NCBI RefSeq assembly: GCF_023276435.1
Contig: NZ_JALLPO010000002.1
Location: forward strand, 62,001 to 126,000
From: Sphaerisporangium perillae
GTDB taxonomy: Bacteria; Actinomycetota; Actinomycetes; Streptosporangiales; Streptosporangiaceae
Reading direction: 5' to 3'
DNA length: 64,000 nucleotides
The notes beneath the pieces were generated by a model that made no database searches, was not told the origin of the DNA, and saw only the letters and a program-made list of their open reading frames with translations. Both the position numbers and the translations under genes were made by a program. Below, piece by piece: positions 17,301 to 25,328 of this stretch. The number at the start of each line of letters is the position of its first letter. Positions within the stretch are counted from its first letter, which is position 1.

Positions 17301-18179
17301 CAGCGAGGTCTTGCCCGACTTGGACGGACCGGTGACCACCAGGATCCCCTGGTCGCCGAGCCGTTCGGCAAGGGCGGCCACGACAGGTTCCCGGCCGTGG
17401 AAAAGCACTTCGTCGGCTTCGGTGAAAGTGCGTGGCCCCAGGTAAGGGGCCTGGCCGGCGCCGGTGACGGCACGCGGCTCTGGCTGCTCGGCCGCCATGC
17501 CGGCAACCAGGTCATGTACCTGTCCGAGAAGGCGTGCCTGCGTCCAGCGTTCGCTCTCGTCCCGCTCCAGCTCCCGCCGCTGATCGTCTTGGGCCTGGCG
17601 GAGGTGGGTGAGCTCCGCAGTGGCGCGCGCGCTTGCCTGGGTGAGCTCGGTCAGCAGGAAGCCGAACTCCGCGTGTTCGGTGCGGATCGTGTCGAAGGCC
17701 GCCAGGGTCTCCTCGGTGACGCGCGCCGACCCGGCCGCCACCAGCCCGGTGAGCGTCTCCTGAGCCAGGTCGAGTTGCCTCAGGACTGCGGCCAGTTCGG
17801 TGCTGACGTTCTCGCCCATCGCGGGACTACGCAGATCGCGCTCGATCGCCTGGGCCAGGGCGGCGGTCAGGGCCGGGCCGTCGAGACGGCGTTGCCGGCG
17901 CAGCCGGGCGGCGGTGCGCTCGGTGATCGCCGCCAGGTAGTTCCCGCCCATGCCCGCGAGCAGGCCGGTCGTGGCCTGGCCGACGGCCTCGGGCGTGTCG
18001 GAGAACACCAGCTCAGTGCATGCGGAGGCGGCCAGCAGAGCCAAGATGGTGTTCGGCGCCATCTGGGTGAGCCGCGTCCCGGCCGAGGTGATGTGGTGTG
18101 CGGCGGCCCTGCCCATGCGGCGGCGAAGCCGGTCCTCGTGCGCTGGCGCATTCCCGTCCTCGAACCGGTCCGAGCTCAT
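14328..18179 (-). CDS. Large STAND-type P-loop ATPase with transmembrane helix and WD40 propeller (paired protein 1)
   Basis: 1283 residues from the ATG at 18179. Order: a short N-terminal domain (about 20-95) with MAPNTILALLAASACTE and GLLAGMGGNYL, shared with the divergent partner; helical, coiled-coil-like region (about 100-230) with FGFLLTELTQ; the linker YLGPRTFTEADEVLFHGRE; a P-loop domain with Walker A GPSKSGKTS (284-292) and a Walker B-like VLVADQVEQV (355-364), where the usual acidic pair is partly replaced; one membrane helix (about 577-597); then roughly ten WD40 repeats (LRVWDL, VRVWSM, VLLWDA, LRLWDT, IQLWDS, TRLWDV). It ends with VCAMAGRDLTAAEW and LPDTAYRRVC, matched in the partner. 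Such proteins act as oligomerising sensors, and in bacteria many serve in defence or cell death. Its role here is inferred. Confidence 0.85.
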   Translation of the reverse strand: MSSDRFEDGNAPAHEDRLRRRMGRAAAHHITSAGTRLTQMAPNTILALLAASACTELVFSDTPEAVGQATTGLLAGMGGNYLAAITERTAARLRRQRRLDGPALTAALAQAIERDLRSPAMGENVSTELAAVLRQLDLAQETLTGLVAAGSARVTEETLAAFDTIRTEHAEFGFLLTELTQASARATAELTHLRQAQDDQRRELERDESERWTQARLLGQVHDLVAGMAAEQPEPRAVTGAGQAPYLGPRTFTEADEVLFHGREPVVAALAERLGDQGILVVTGPSKSGKTSLLRAGLLPSLSASWHTASAAPLDELALAIARLNGERDAVTIRAELAAHPEGAPLLIPPGTAPVLVADQVEQVLDAEAPLRDAYCSALTALSERAMVIVCVRQDALDRLGLDTAEQFAVPPMTESELARAIHAPAAAYGSTVQPGLTDLVLRDLRSGGGYGPLAPAWLSRAMLSTWQAGLNIRAYGGSGGVPALIAAAAEALYTSLDPESQEAAAALFSREDLTPATPREQAVLEAYAEAAVVVLGGGANPELAHDSLPETWPRLREWRTPRIVRLAPVPPRRRPWLAAAAVAAAAVLTASVVLFSTDSYRQVADLAQRVEGVFPGNPALARLLAVAAHRQAPDSPEATATLKSMLMNPLLTVLPGQGSPLAFTRDGRTLAIGDDKGRVQRRRFPTGEILGPPLAGPLGEGTLLAFSPDGTRLALSVRTDDDQPADLRVWDLATGRPVTPRLTGIDVPTWLAFDSGGSVLTASDHLARRYSWRVPAGTRLPGGPGGLKATNLYGELDPTGIHFAAFNRKGPEAWLWTNGGEPVSITRDLPIEAVEFSRDGRLLAAAEADRVEVLSIGTPVSPVGQMGAFPVDLNPDINNPDAAKPMAFSPDGTILAVGGEDQVRLLDLRVSRFATSAFTLLTPGGGDITTLAFAPDGQTLATADTSGDVRVWSMARLMPDLSVGLSDVVPSVALSPDGSTIATSEDSLDFPQVLLWDATTGEQRGAAFAGRAAVTFLSDQALLTDAGDAPVQWDIVTHAAVRRFEGDFSASDPLIVSPNGHLLATSDENGLAQLWDMGTGRRLGGPLPAKDRIGGLSFSPDSRLLATGGDRLRLWDTATRTALPLSFFLEGLPAVGHHVTFSPDGRLLASAEDDGIQLWDSATGAPYGVPMSSRNSIAGLSFTPDGGTLISIGGNATRLWDVATQRPLGDPLTAHNSALTDLAVSRDGRTFVTGATDFSASVWRLPDLSGDLAREVCAMAGRDLTAAEWATHLPDTAYRRVC

Positions 18180-18196
18180 GCGGTGATTGTGGCGAA

Positions 18197-18212
18197 TATT
18201 CCCCGAGGAATA
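18197..18212. promoter_or_regulatory. Inverted repeat in the 34-bp gap between the two STAND-WD40 genes
   Basis: TATTCC (18197-18202), CCGA, GGAATA (18207-18212). The two start codons are at 18179 (minus) and 18214 (plus), so both promoters must overlap this AT-rich patch or lie within the opposite gene. GAGG at 18205-18208 is a ribosome site for the rightward ATG. A single regulator here could control both genes. Confidence 0.55.
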
Positions 18213-18213
18213 A

Positions 18214-21200
18214 ATGACAATGTCGGCAATGAACATCAGCGGATCCGGCGACGACGGGCGCGAGCGCATGGGCCGCGCCGCAGCGCGCTGGGTCGTCTCG
18301 GCTGCTCGCGGGGGCGGGGAGAAGCTGCGGGCGATGACCCCCAACACCCTGCTCGCCCTGCTCGCCGCCGCCGCGTTCACCGACATCCTCACGCCGGGCG
18401 GCGCCTTGCTCCCGGCCGTCACCGGGCTGCTGAGCGGAATGGGCGGCAACTACCTGTCGGGGCTGCTGGAGCGTACGGCGGAACGCTTGCGCGCCCGGCC
18501 CGCGGAATCGCCGGACGCCGTCACCGCTGAACTGGCCGCCGAGTTGCTGGCGGCGCTCCAGGGCCAGGACGCCATCGCGCGCGAGGTCCGAGCCGAACTG
18601 GCCGAGATCATCGGGCGCGTCGACATGGTCGCGGCAGCGGTGGACGAGGCACTGCGCACACACTCCAAGGACGTCGTCGGCGCAGTCGTCGGCGCCTTCG
18701 CCGGGCTGGAACGGGAATTCCAGGAATTCGCCTTCCTGCTGGGTAGCATCCACCAGGAGTCACGGCGCATCGCCGCGGACATGGCGGCGATCAGGACCGA
18801 GCAGCATCAGAGCACCATCATGCTCCGCCACGAGCAGGACCAGCGCCGCCACCACTACGCCCTGCTCTCCGGCCTGTACGAGCTGGCCGCCGACCTGGAG
18901 CAGCGCACCAGAAAGGGCGGGCGGCTGGCCCTGCCCGCTCCCGAGACATCCCCGTACCGCGGGCTCTACCCCTTCGACGAGACGCACGCGGCCTACTTCC
19001 ACGGCCGCGAGGCGTTGACCGGCGACCTGTGCGCGGCGGTCGCCGACCGGCTCGCGATCCCTTCACCGCTCATCGTCTCGGGGGCCTCGGGGGCGGGAAA
19101 GTCCTCCCTGCTGCGCGCGGGCCTGCTGCCGGCCCTGTCCCGGGGCACGCTGCCGGTGCCCGGCGCCGTGCACTGGCCGACCATGGTGCTCACGCCCACG
19201 GCGGAGCCGCTGCGCGAGCTGGCACTACGCCTGGCCGTGCTGCACTCTCCCGGTACGGCGCCGGCCGCGCACCGAGCCCTCATCGCCGACCCCGCCCAGG
19301 CTCCCCTCCTGGTACGGCAGGCCGTGGCGGGCCATGCAGAACGCCTTGGCATGGACGGGAACAAGCACCGGCTCGTCCTGGTCGCCGACCAGTTCGAGGA
19401 GGTGTTCACACTGGCCTCGGCGGATCAGCGAGCCGCGTACGTGACCGCCCTCGACGCCCTCGCCAACAGCGGTGAGGCCATAGTGGTCATCGGCGTACGC
19501 GGCGACATGTGGGCGAGATGCGCCGAACATCCGGAACTGGCGGCCGCTATCCAAGACGGCCAGTTCGTCGTTACCCCCATGACCGAGGCGGACCTGGCCG
19601 CCGCCATCACGGGCCCGGCCGCCGTGGCCGGCCTCAGCGTGGCGGATGGACTGGTGGAGGCGGTGCTGCGCGACCTCGGCGCCGGCCGGGTCACCATAGG
19701 CACGCCCGAGGAAGGCGTGTTGCCGCTGCTGTCCCAGGCCATGTTGCGCACCTGGGAAGCGCGGGAGGGCTCGGTCCTGACGGTGCGGGCGTACGAGAGC
19801 GCCGGCGGCGTGCGCGACGCCGTGCGGAGAAGCGCGGAGGAGGCCTACGACACGCTGAACGGGCAGCAGGCGCAGATGGTCCGGCCGCTCATGCGAGCGC
19901 TCACCCTGGTCACCATCGACGGCGAACTGGTGCGCAGGCCCACCGACCTCCTGACCATACGGAACGCGCTCGGCCCCGACACCGACGCGATCGTCTCGCC
20001 CTTCGTGGCCAGCCGCCTGATCGTACTGGAACACGACAGTGTCACGATCGCGCACGACACGCTGCTGCGGGCCTGGCCCCGCCTGCGCACCTGGAGCCAG
20101 GAGGATCAAGCCGACCGCGTGGCCCGCCTCCGGCTCACTGAGCACGCCCGCGAATGGGCCGCCGCCGGGCGTGACGCCGCCTTGTTGTATCGGAGCGGGC
20201 GACTGCAGGCGGCAAAGGAAATGGCGGTGAGCGATCCGCTGGAGCAGGAGTTCCTGCAAGCGGCGTACCGGCAGGAGCGCCGGGGTGTCCGGGTCCGCCG
20301 CACCGTCACCGCGGCGCTGGCGATCCTGCTCACCCTAACCACCGGGGCCGCCGTCGCGTTGGTCCAAGCCAACCAACGCACCGTGCGCCAGCGCGATCTG
20401 GCCGTCGCCCGGCAGCTCATCGCCGACAGCCAGGTCATGGGCGAACGCGACCCCGTGCTCGCCCGACTGCTCGCGCTGGCCGCCACCGAAATCTCCCCCG
20501 GCCTGCCGGAGGCCCGGGTCAACCTGCGCCAGGCCCAGGCGCGACCCGCCATCCGAGCGGCCCCTACGGCGGCGGGCAGCACGGTGGCGCTGGGCTTCGA
20601 CGGAGGCACACCGATCGTGGCCGAGTCGGCGGGGCCGGGCGTGGTCGGTGTCCGGGAACTGCTCACCGGCCGGACGGTGCGCACGCTCCGGACCCCGCAC
20701 GGCAGCGCACTGGACGCCATGGCGTTCAGCACGGACGGCAGGTACCTCGCCACCGGCGCCGAAGGGCAGGTGCTCGTCTGGGACCTCGGCACCGGCCGCC
20801 AGGTGTCCGAACTGGAGGCACTGCATTTCGTGATCAAGGCGCTGGCCTTCAGCCCCGAGGGGACCAAGGTCGCGATCAACGACGGCAGTGTCGGCATCTG
20901 GAACCGGACCGGCGGACGGCGCCTGATGCAGTTCTCCGACTTCGACGAGAAATCCCCGCAGTTCGTCCACCGCGACCCTGACCTGGCCACGCTCGACCTG
21001 CTCGCCTACCATCCGAGCGGACGCATGCTGGCCACCACCGCACAACACGCCTCCTTCATACAGGTGTGGAACGTCGGCGAGGACACCCCCACCGCCCGAA
21101 AGCTGCCCGTCGCCGGCGCCGGGGCGCTCGCGTTCAGCCCGGACGGCGATCTGCTGGCCATCGGGCTCTCCGATGGCGCAGTCCAGCTGCGGCGGGTCGC

Positions 21201-22413
21201 CACGGGCAAGGCCGAGGGCACGCCCCTGCGGGGACACACCGCAGCGGTCACGGCGCTGGCTTTCAGCTCCGACGGCCGTACGTTGGCCAGCACCTCACAG
21301 GACGGGACCGTACGCCTCTGGGAGACGAGCACGGGCACCCCGCTGATCAGCCAGCTCGCCGACCTGGCCGACCATGTGGCCTTCGACCCGCGAGGGAACA
21401 TGCTGGCCGCAGCCGGTGACCGGACCCGCGCCTGGGACCTCCGGCTGCTGCGGGAGTCCGCCGCCGTGAAGCTGCCCCAGCAGGTCGACCGACTGGCCCC
21501 GGCCGCGGACGACACGTTGCTCGCGGGCCAGCGAGAGCGCGTAGGCATGTGGACGCCGGGCACCCCGTCCAGCGCGGTGACCTGGATCGACGGGACCACC
21601 TTCGCCGCCAGCGGGCACCTGGCCGCCGTCGGCGGCGACGAGCACAGCGAACTGTGGGACCTCGCCTCCCGCCCACCCCGCCGGGTCGGCACCTTCGCCC
21701 AGGCGGCGGACGCGATCGCCATCGGGCCGCCGGGGACATTCGTCGCCATCGCCGACCAGAACCACATCAGGCTGTGGGACCCCGCGACCGGCCGGCAACT
21801 GGGCGGCCCGTTGGAAGGACACCGGGACGCCGTCCGGGCCATGGCCTTCACCCGGGACGGGGCGTCGCTGGTGAGCTTGGCCTCCGACCAGACCCTGCGC
21901 GTCTGGGACACCGCCGCCCGCAGTGAGGCCGTACCCCCGGTCGCCGTCGGCGACTACCTCACCGGCGCCATGGCACTCGCCCCCGGCGGAGACGCCGTGA
22001 TTGCGGTGAAAAACCTGGCCCGAACCTGGGATACGACCACCGGCCGGGCACGCGACGGCGCATTCACCGGACACACCGCCGCCATCTCAGCGCTCGCCGT
22101 CAGCCCCGACGGCGGCACCCTCGCCACGGCGAGCGGCGACGGCACCACCCGGCTGTGGGACATGGCCTCGCGGACCCAACTGGGAGCTTCCCTTGCCGGA
22201 ACCGAGATCACCGCCCTCACCTTCACCGGGGACGGCGCCCGGCTGGCGGCGGGCAGCGCCGACGGCACCATCAAGACGTGGGACGTCTCGGGACTCACGG
22301 GCGACCCGGCGGCAGGCGTGTGCGCGGCGGCGGGGCGATCCTTGACCACCACCGAGTGGGACCGATACCTGCCGGACCTGCCCTATCGCGACCTCTGCGG
22401 CATCGGCGGATGA
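18214..22413 (+). CDS. Large STAND-type P-loop ATPase with transmembrane helix and WD40 propeller (paired protein 2)
   Basis: 1399 residues. Layout parallels the divergent partner: N-terminal domain with MTPNTLLALLAAAAFTDIL and GLLSGMGGNYLSGLLERTAE (about 41-92); helical region to about 235 including EFAFLLGSIHQESR; PYRGLYPFDETHAAYFHGRE; Walker A GASGAGKSS (290-298); Walker B LVLVADQFEE (387-396), intact here unlike in the partner; helical domains with VLEHDSVTIAHDTLLRAWPR; a membrane helix (about 698-718); then about twelve WD40 units (VLVWDL, VGIWNR, IQVWNV, VRLWET, IRLWDP, LRVWDT, TRLWDM, IKTWDV). The last 30 residues match the partner's end. Start chosen at the ATG with GAGG 5 nt upstream; ATGs at 18220 and 18229 are alternatives. 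It likely senses a signal through the propeller and oligomerises at the membrane. Confidence 0.87.
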   Translation: MTMSAMNISGSGDDGRERMGRAAARWVVSAARGGGEKLRAMTPNTLLALLAAAAFTDILTPGGALLPAVTGLLSGMGGNYLSGLLERTAERLRARPAESPDAVTAELAAELLAALQGQDAIAREVRAELAEIIGRVDMVAAAVDEALRTHSKDVVGAVVGAFAGLEREFQEFAFLLGSIHQESRRIAADMAAIRTEQHQSTIMLRHEQDQRRHHYALLSGLYELAADLEQRTRKGGRLALPAPETSPYRGLYPFDETHAAYFHGREALTGDLCAAVADRLAIPSPLIVSGASGAGKSSLLRAGLLPALSRGTLPVPGAVHWPTMVLTPTAEPLRELALRLAVLHSPGTAPAAHRALIADPAQAPLLVRQAVAGHAERLGMDGNKHRLVLVADQFEEVFTLASADQRAAYVTALDALANSGEAIVVIGVRGDMWARCAEHPELAAAIQDGQFVVTPMTEADLAAAITGPAAVAGLSVADGLVEAVLRDLGAGRVTIGTPEEGVLPLLSQAMLRTWEAREGSVLTVRAYESAGGVRDAVRRSAEEAYDTLNGQQAQMVRPLMRALTLVTIDGELVRRPTDLLTIRNALGPDTDAIVSPFVASRLIVLEHDSVTIAHDTLLRAWPRLRTWSQEDQADRVARLRLTEHAREWAAAGRDAALLYRSGRLQAAKEMAVSDPLEQEFLQAAYRQERRGVRVRRTVTAALAILLTLTTGAAVALVQANQRTVRQRDLAVARQLIADSQVMGERDPVLARLLALAATEISPGLPEARVNLRQAQARPAIRAAPTAAGSTVALGFDGGTPIVAESAGPGVVGVRELLTGRTVRTLRTPHGSALDAMAFSTDGRYLATGAEGQVLVWDLGTGRQVSELEALHFVIKALAFSPEGTKVAINDGSVGIWNRTGGRRLMQFSDFDEKSPQFVHRDPDLATLDLLAYHPSGRMLATTAQHASFIQVWNVGEDTPTARKLPVAGAGALAFSPDGDLLAIGLSDGAVQLRRVATGKAEGTPLRGHTAAVTALAFSSDGRTLASTSQDGTVRLWETSTGTPLISQLADLADHVAFDPRGNMLAAAGDRTRAWDLRLLRESAAVKLPQQVDRLAPAADDTLLAGQRERVGMWTPGTPSSAVTWIDGTTFAASGHLAAVGGDEHSELWDLASRPPRRVGTFAQAADAIAIGPPGTFVAIADQNHIRLWDPATGRQLGGPLEGHRDAVRAMAFTRDGASLVSLASDQTLRVWDTAARSEAVPPVAVGDYLTGAMALAPGGDAVIAVKNLARTWDTTTGRARDGAFTGHTAAISALAVSPDGGTLATASGDGTTRLWDMASRTQLGASLAGTEITALTFTGDGARLAAGSADGTIKTWDVSGLTGDPAAGVCAAAGRSLTTTEWDRYLPDLPYRDLCGIGG

Positions 22414-22500
22414 CCCAAGCGTGATCCTTGCTCGAGGGTCAAGGGATCCCCGCCCGGTACCTGCCCAACATCGCCCCGCCTCGGGCGAGTCCCCTGCTAG

Positions 22501-22541
22501 GGGTCCCCGTAGTACTCGCCGAAAATCGGGCGGATATGGCG
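22501..22541 (-). repeat. Dispersed repeat, copy C (reverse)
   Basis: On the minus strand: GCCATATCCGCCCGA, then TTTTCGGCGAGTACTACGG and GGACCCC, followed by an AGGGG/CCCCT hairpin and ACTCGCCCG. It lies 87 bp after the plus-strand STAND-WD40 gene and 36 bp before the end of the truncated recombinase. Nearly identical to copy D over 39 bp. Confidence 0.72.
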
Positions 22542-22577
22542 CTGACCAGCGATGATCCGACCGGGCAGGCGGCACGA

Positions 22578-23426
22578 TCACCGGGTGGTCATGCGGTCTG
22601 CGAGTTCGTCGGCGCTGGGTGTCCAGGTACCGTGCTGGGCCTCGATGCCGTCGAGTCGGCGCTGGGTGCCTTCTTTGCTGGGCTTGAGGTAGCGCTGGAG
22701 GGTGCGGCGGTCTTCGTGGCCGGAGAGGTTCATCAGGTCGGCTTCGGTGGCGCCGTCCTCGCCGGCGTGGGTGAGTCGGGAGTGGCGCAGGTCGTGCAGA
22801 TTCCAGCCGTCGGTGGCGGCGCCGAGGTGGCGTTCGGCGGTGCGGTAGGTCATGCGCCGGCGGCGGCCGGCCGGGTCGACGTCACGTACGGGCGCGGTGC
22901 CGTCGTCAGGGGCGATGCGCGCGGACAGGAAGATCGGCCCGCGGGTGCGGCGGCCGAGGAGCTGGCCGAGCATCCGGGCGGTGCGGATGTCGTAGAGCAG
23001 CTCGTCGGTTTTGCCGCCTTTGCGGATGGTGCGTGCGCGGCGGTTGGCGCGGTCGAGGTCTTCGACGTTCAGGCGCAGGACTTCCTCGGCGCGGGCGGCG
23101 GTGGAGTAGAGCATCGCCCACAGCGTCCGGTCTTCCAGCGGGCGGCGTTTGTCGGCGATGAGCCGGTCGATCCGCTCGCGACTGCGGACGCGGGTGTCGT
23201 CCGGCCTGGGCTGGTGCTCTCGGTCCAGGCCGTGCAGTACCGCGGCCGGGTCGCCGATCCAGCCTTGGTCGTGGAAGTAGGCCAGGGCGGAGGCGACGGC
23301 AGCCCGCTTGGCGTTGAACGTCGACGGCGCCGCGCCGCCCCACGCGCCGCGGATGTTGGTGTGCAGCTGGTCTCGGCCGACGCTGGCGAGCTCGCCGAGG
23401 TGCACGATCCCGGTGAACGCGGTCCG
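22578..23426 (-). pseudogene. Tyrosine recombinase, 5'-truncated
   Basis: The catalytic domain is complete: Arg in YSTAARAEEVLRLNVED, Lys in RKGGKTDEL, HDLRHSRLTHAG, LSGHEDRRTLQRYL with the second His and Tyr. The core-binding domain begins abruptly at RTAFTGIVHLGELASVGRD; the usual first 25-40 residues and start codon are absent. At about 23427 the sequence switches to an unrelated membrane-protein fragment on the other strand. The frame stays open by chance to 23618 but that extension has no recombinase character. It resembles the transposon-borne recombinase at 44463 more than the pair at 10-13 kb (ARAEEILxLNVEDLD and RTRGP in both), so it may be the resolvase of a lost Tn3-type element. 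Confidence 0.75.
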
Positions 23427-23657
23427 AAGACGAGGACGACCGGGGCACGGACCTGCGGCTCCGTCGCCATCGCGATCGGCATGCTCACCGGCGCAGTTGT
23501 CGTCGGCGTCAACGGACAGCTGTGGCTGGCAGCGCTCCTCACCGGCCCCAGCCTCATCGCGCTGGCGAAGATCTTTGTTCTCCGCCGGTCGGATGCCACC
23601 GACATGAAGCAACTCCAAGCTCAGCGCGACGCTGTGACCGCGCCACCGCTGGTCTGA
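23427..23657 (+). pseudogene. C-terminal fragment of a small membrane protein
   Basis: The reading GSVAIAIGMLTGAVVVGVNG then WLAALLTGPSLIALAKIF contains two membrane-spanning segments, followed by a cytoplasmic tail VLRRSDATDMKQLQAQR and a TGA at 23655. There is no start codon or upstream domain before the junction with the truncated recombinase at about 23427. The family is not recognised. The end-to-end join of two incomplete genes on opposite strands shows a rearrangement breakpoint. Confidence 0.5.
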
Positions 23658-23968
23658 ACCGTCGGTTAGGCGTCCTGTCCGACCTCAGCGAGGCCGCGCG
23701 GGTGCCTGACCTCGCCGAGGCGGCGTCTGGTTTGTCATCGCGGTCGGAGGCGCGCCGATGCGGCCCCTAAGTAGCAGGCGCCGAGAAACAACGCTTAGCC
23801 GTGCTGGCCCCACCTCGACATCGAGGGTGTGCCCGACCCGGAACACGTTCCCTGGATCGACCCCGACCCATCCGGCCTGGCGAACGGCCCGGTGTCAGCG
23901 GCTTCACCGATCAGAAATCCTCCGCCACGTCGTCAGTTCTGTTAGCCCTCGCACCGGTGGAAGGATTG
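23658..23968. other. Intergenic region upstream of the SigG-like sigma factor
   Basis: No intact gene. A short frame on the plus strand reads DIEGVPDPEHVPWIDPDP (about 23820-23874) and may be a remnant of an unrecognised protein. The sigma factor promoter must lie near the end of this stretch, but no clear -35/-10 pair was found. Confidence 0.35.
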
Positions 23969-24982
23969 ATGACCATGACCGACACCAGACCGCTGGGCGC
24001 CGACGAGGCCACGTTCCTCGCGGCGGTCCGCTCAGGCGACACGGCGCGGTTCGCACTCATCACGGAGCGCCACCGGCGTGAGCTGCAGGTGCACTGCTAC
24101 CGGATGCTCGCGAACTACGAGGATGCCCAGGACCTGACGCAGGAGACGTTCCTGCGAGCGTGGAACAAGCGGGAGTCGTTCAAGGGCCACGCGGCCCTGC
24201 GGACCTGGCTGTACCGAATCGCGACGAACGCCTGCCTCGACTTCCTGGAGAAGCGCAACGACCGCACACCCGTACCGTCCGAGCTGCCGGACCCCGGCTC
24301 CGAGGTGCTGTACCTGCAGCCCTACCCCGACCGGATGCTCCCCGAGGACCCGCAGGAATCGGTGGTGGCGCGGGAGACGATCGAGCTGGCGTTCATCGTC
24401 GCCGTCCAGCACCTGCCGCCGCGGCAGCGGGCGGTGTTCATCCTGCGCGACGTCCTCGGCTGGCCGGCGTCGAAGGCCGCCGACGCCCTCGAGCTGACCG
24501 TCGCATCGGTGACCAGCGCACTGCAGCGGGCGCGTGTGACGATGCGCGAGCAGCTGCCCGACCGCCGCCTCGACTGGCGGAGCCCCGCCACCCACGAGCT
24601 GTCGAATGACGAGCGGGGCGTGGTGAAGTCGTATATCGACGCCCATGAGCGCAACGACCTGGACGGGCTGATGTCCCTGCTGCGCGACGACCTGCGCTTC
24701 GCGATGCTGCCCGAGCCGGGAACCTCGGTCATCACGGCCAAGGACGCGGTGGACGGCTGGGTCTCCGGTGGGCTCTTCCAGCGCGGCCACGACGACTGGC
24801 GCTGTATCACCACGACGGTCAACCGCATGCCTGCCGCCGCGCTGTACCTCCGCACCCCCGACGACCCGGAGTACCGGCTATTTACCATCGCGGTCCTGCA
24901 CATCGTCGACGGGAAGGTCGCCGAGCTCACCGGATTCGACGCCACCGACAAACCATGGCTGGGCCTGCCCCCGACACTGTAA
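23969..24982 (+). CDS. ECF-type RNA polymerase sigma factor with SnoaL-like C-terminal domain (SigG/SigX5-like)
   Basis: 337 residues from the ATG at 23969, preceded by GGAAGG. Region 2 spans about 15-85 (LITERHRRELQVHCYRML, DAQDLTQETFLRAW, RTWLYRIATNACLD), region 4 about 130-185 (LPPRQRAVFILRDVLGWPAS, LTVASVTSALQRAR). The remaining 130 residues form a SnoaL/NTF2-like domain (SYIDAHERNDLDGLMSLLRD, VSGGLF, TIAVLHIVDGKVAEL). This architecture is the TIGR02960-type group related to mycobacterial SigG, in which the C-terminal domain replaces an anti-sigma factor as an intrinsic control element. No anti-sigma gene is adjacent, which fits. Its target regulon is unknown. A strong hairpin follows at 25096. 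Confidence 0.9.
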   Translation: MTMTDTRPLGADEATFLAAVRSGDTARFALITERHRRELQVHCYRMLANYEDAQDLTQETFLRAWNKRESFKGHAALRTWLYRIATNACLDFLEKRNDRTPVPSELPDPGSEVLYLQPYPDRMLPEDPQESVVARETIELAFIVAVQHLPPRQRAVFILRDVLGWPASKAADALELTVASVTSALQRARVTMREQLPDRRLDWRSPATHELSNDERGVVKSYIDAHERNDLDGLMSLLRDDLRFAMLPEPGTSVITAKDAVDGWVSGGLFQRGHDDWRCITTTVNRMPAAALYLRTPDDPEYRLFTIAVLHIVDGKVAELTGFDATDKPWLGLPPTL

Positions 24983-25095
24983 TCAGAGGAGTCCCCATCG
25001 TCGACGAGTCCGGCGCACGGGCCGCCGTCACCGAAGTCACCGCGGAATGAGCACCCCGACCAGCTGAACACCAACGCGACAACGCGAACACCACC

Positions 25096-25120
25096 GCCCC
25101 GCCGGCGTTGCCGGCGGGGC
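25096..25120 (+). terminator. Strong hairpin terminator downstream of the sigma factor gene
   Basis: An 11-bp perfect stem, GCCCCGCCGGC against GCCGGCGGGGC, closes a GTT loop. It lies 114 bp after the sigma stop codon and is followed by ATCTTC, not a T tract. It could serve both the sigma gene and, less likely, the convergent reductase gene. Confidence 0.65.
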
Positions 25121-25275
25121 ATCTTCATGCCCGAAGAACATCGTCACAATCAACGATGCCGTTGCCCTCATCTCCAGCAAGTCGGTCAACAGCTCACTCG
25201 GAACGCAAGGAAGGGCCCGGGGAAGGTTCCCTCATAGCCGAGGGTCACGGTGAGCACGCCAGGAAGGATTTCGAC

Positions 25276-25317
25276 CTGGCCTCACGAGCCCAGGATCTGG
25301 CCTCACGAGCCGAGCAT
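25276..25317. repeat. 21-bp tandem repeat, two copies
   Basis: CTGGCCTCACGAGCC followed by CAGGAT (25276-25296) or GAGCAT (25297-25317), ending just before the stop codon of the reductase gene on the minus strand. A further CTGGCC starts at 25318. The copies differ at two positions. Confidence 0.6.
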
Positions 25318-25328
25318 CTGGCCCGTGC

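Larger units (their letters stand above)
24983..25328. other. Intergenic region after the sigma factor gene
   Basis: Holds a strong terminator hairpin (25096-25120) and a 21-bp tandem repeat (25276-25317). AGAGGAG immediately after the sigma stop looks like a ribosome site followed by about 17 sense codons (VDESGARAAVTEVTAE) without a normal start, perhaps the stub of a deleted co-transcribed gene. Confidence 0.45.
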
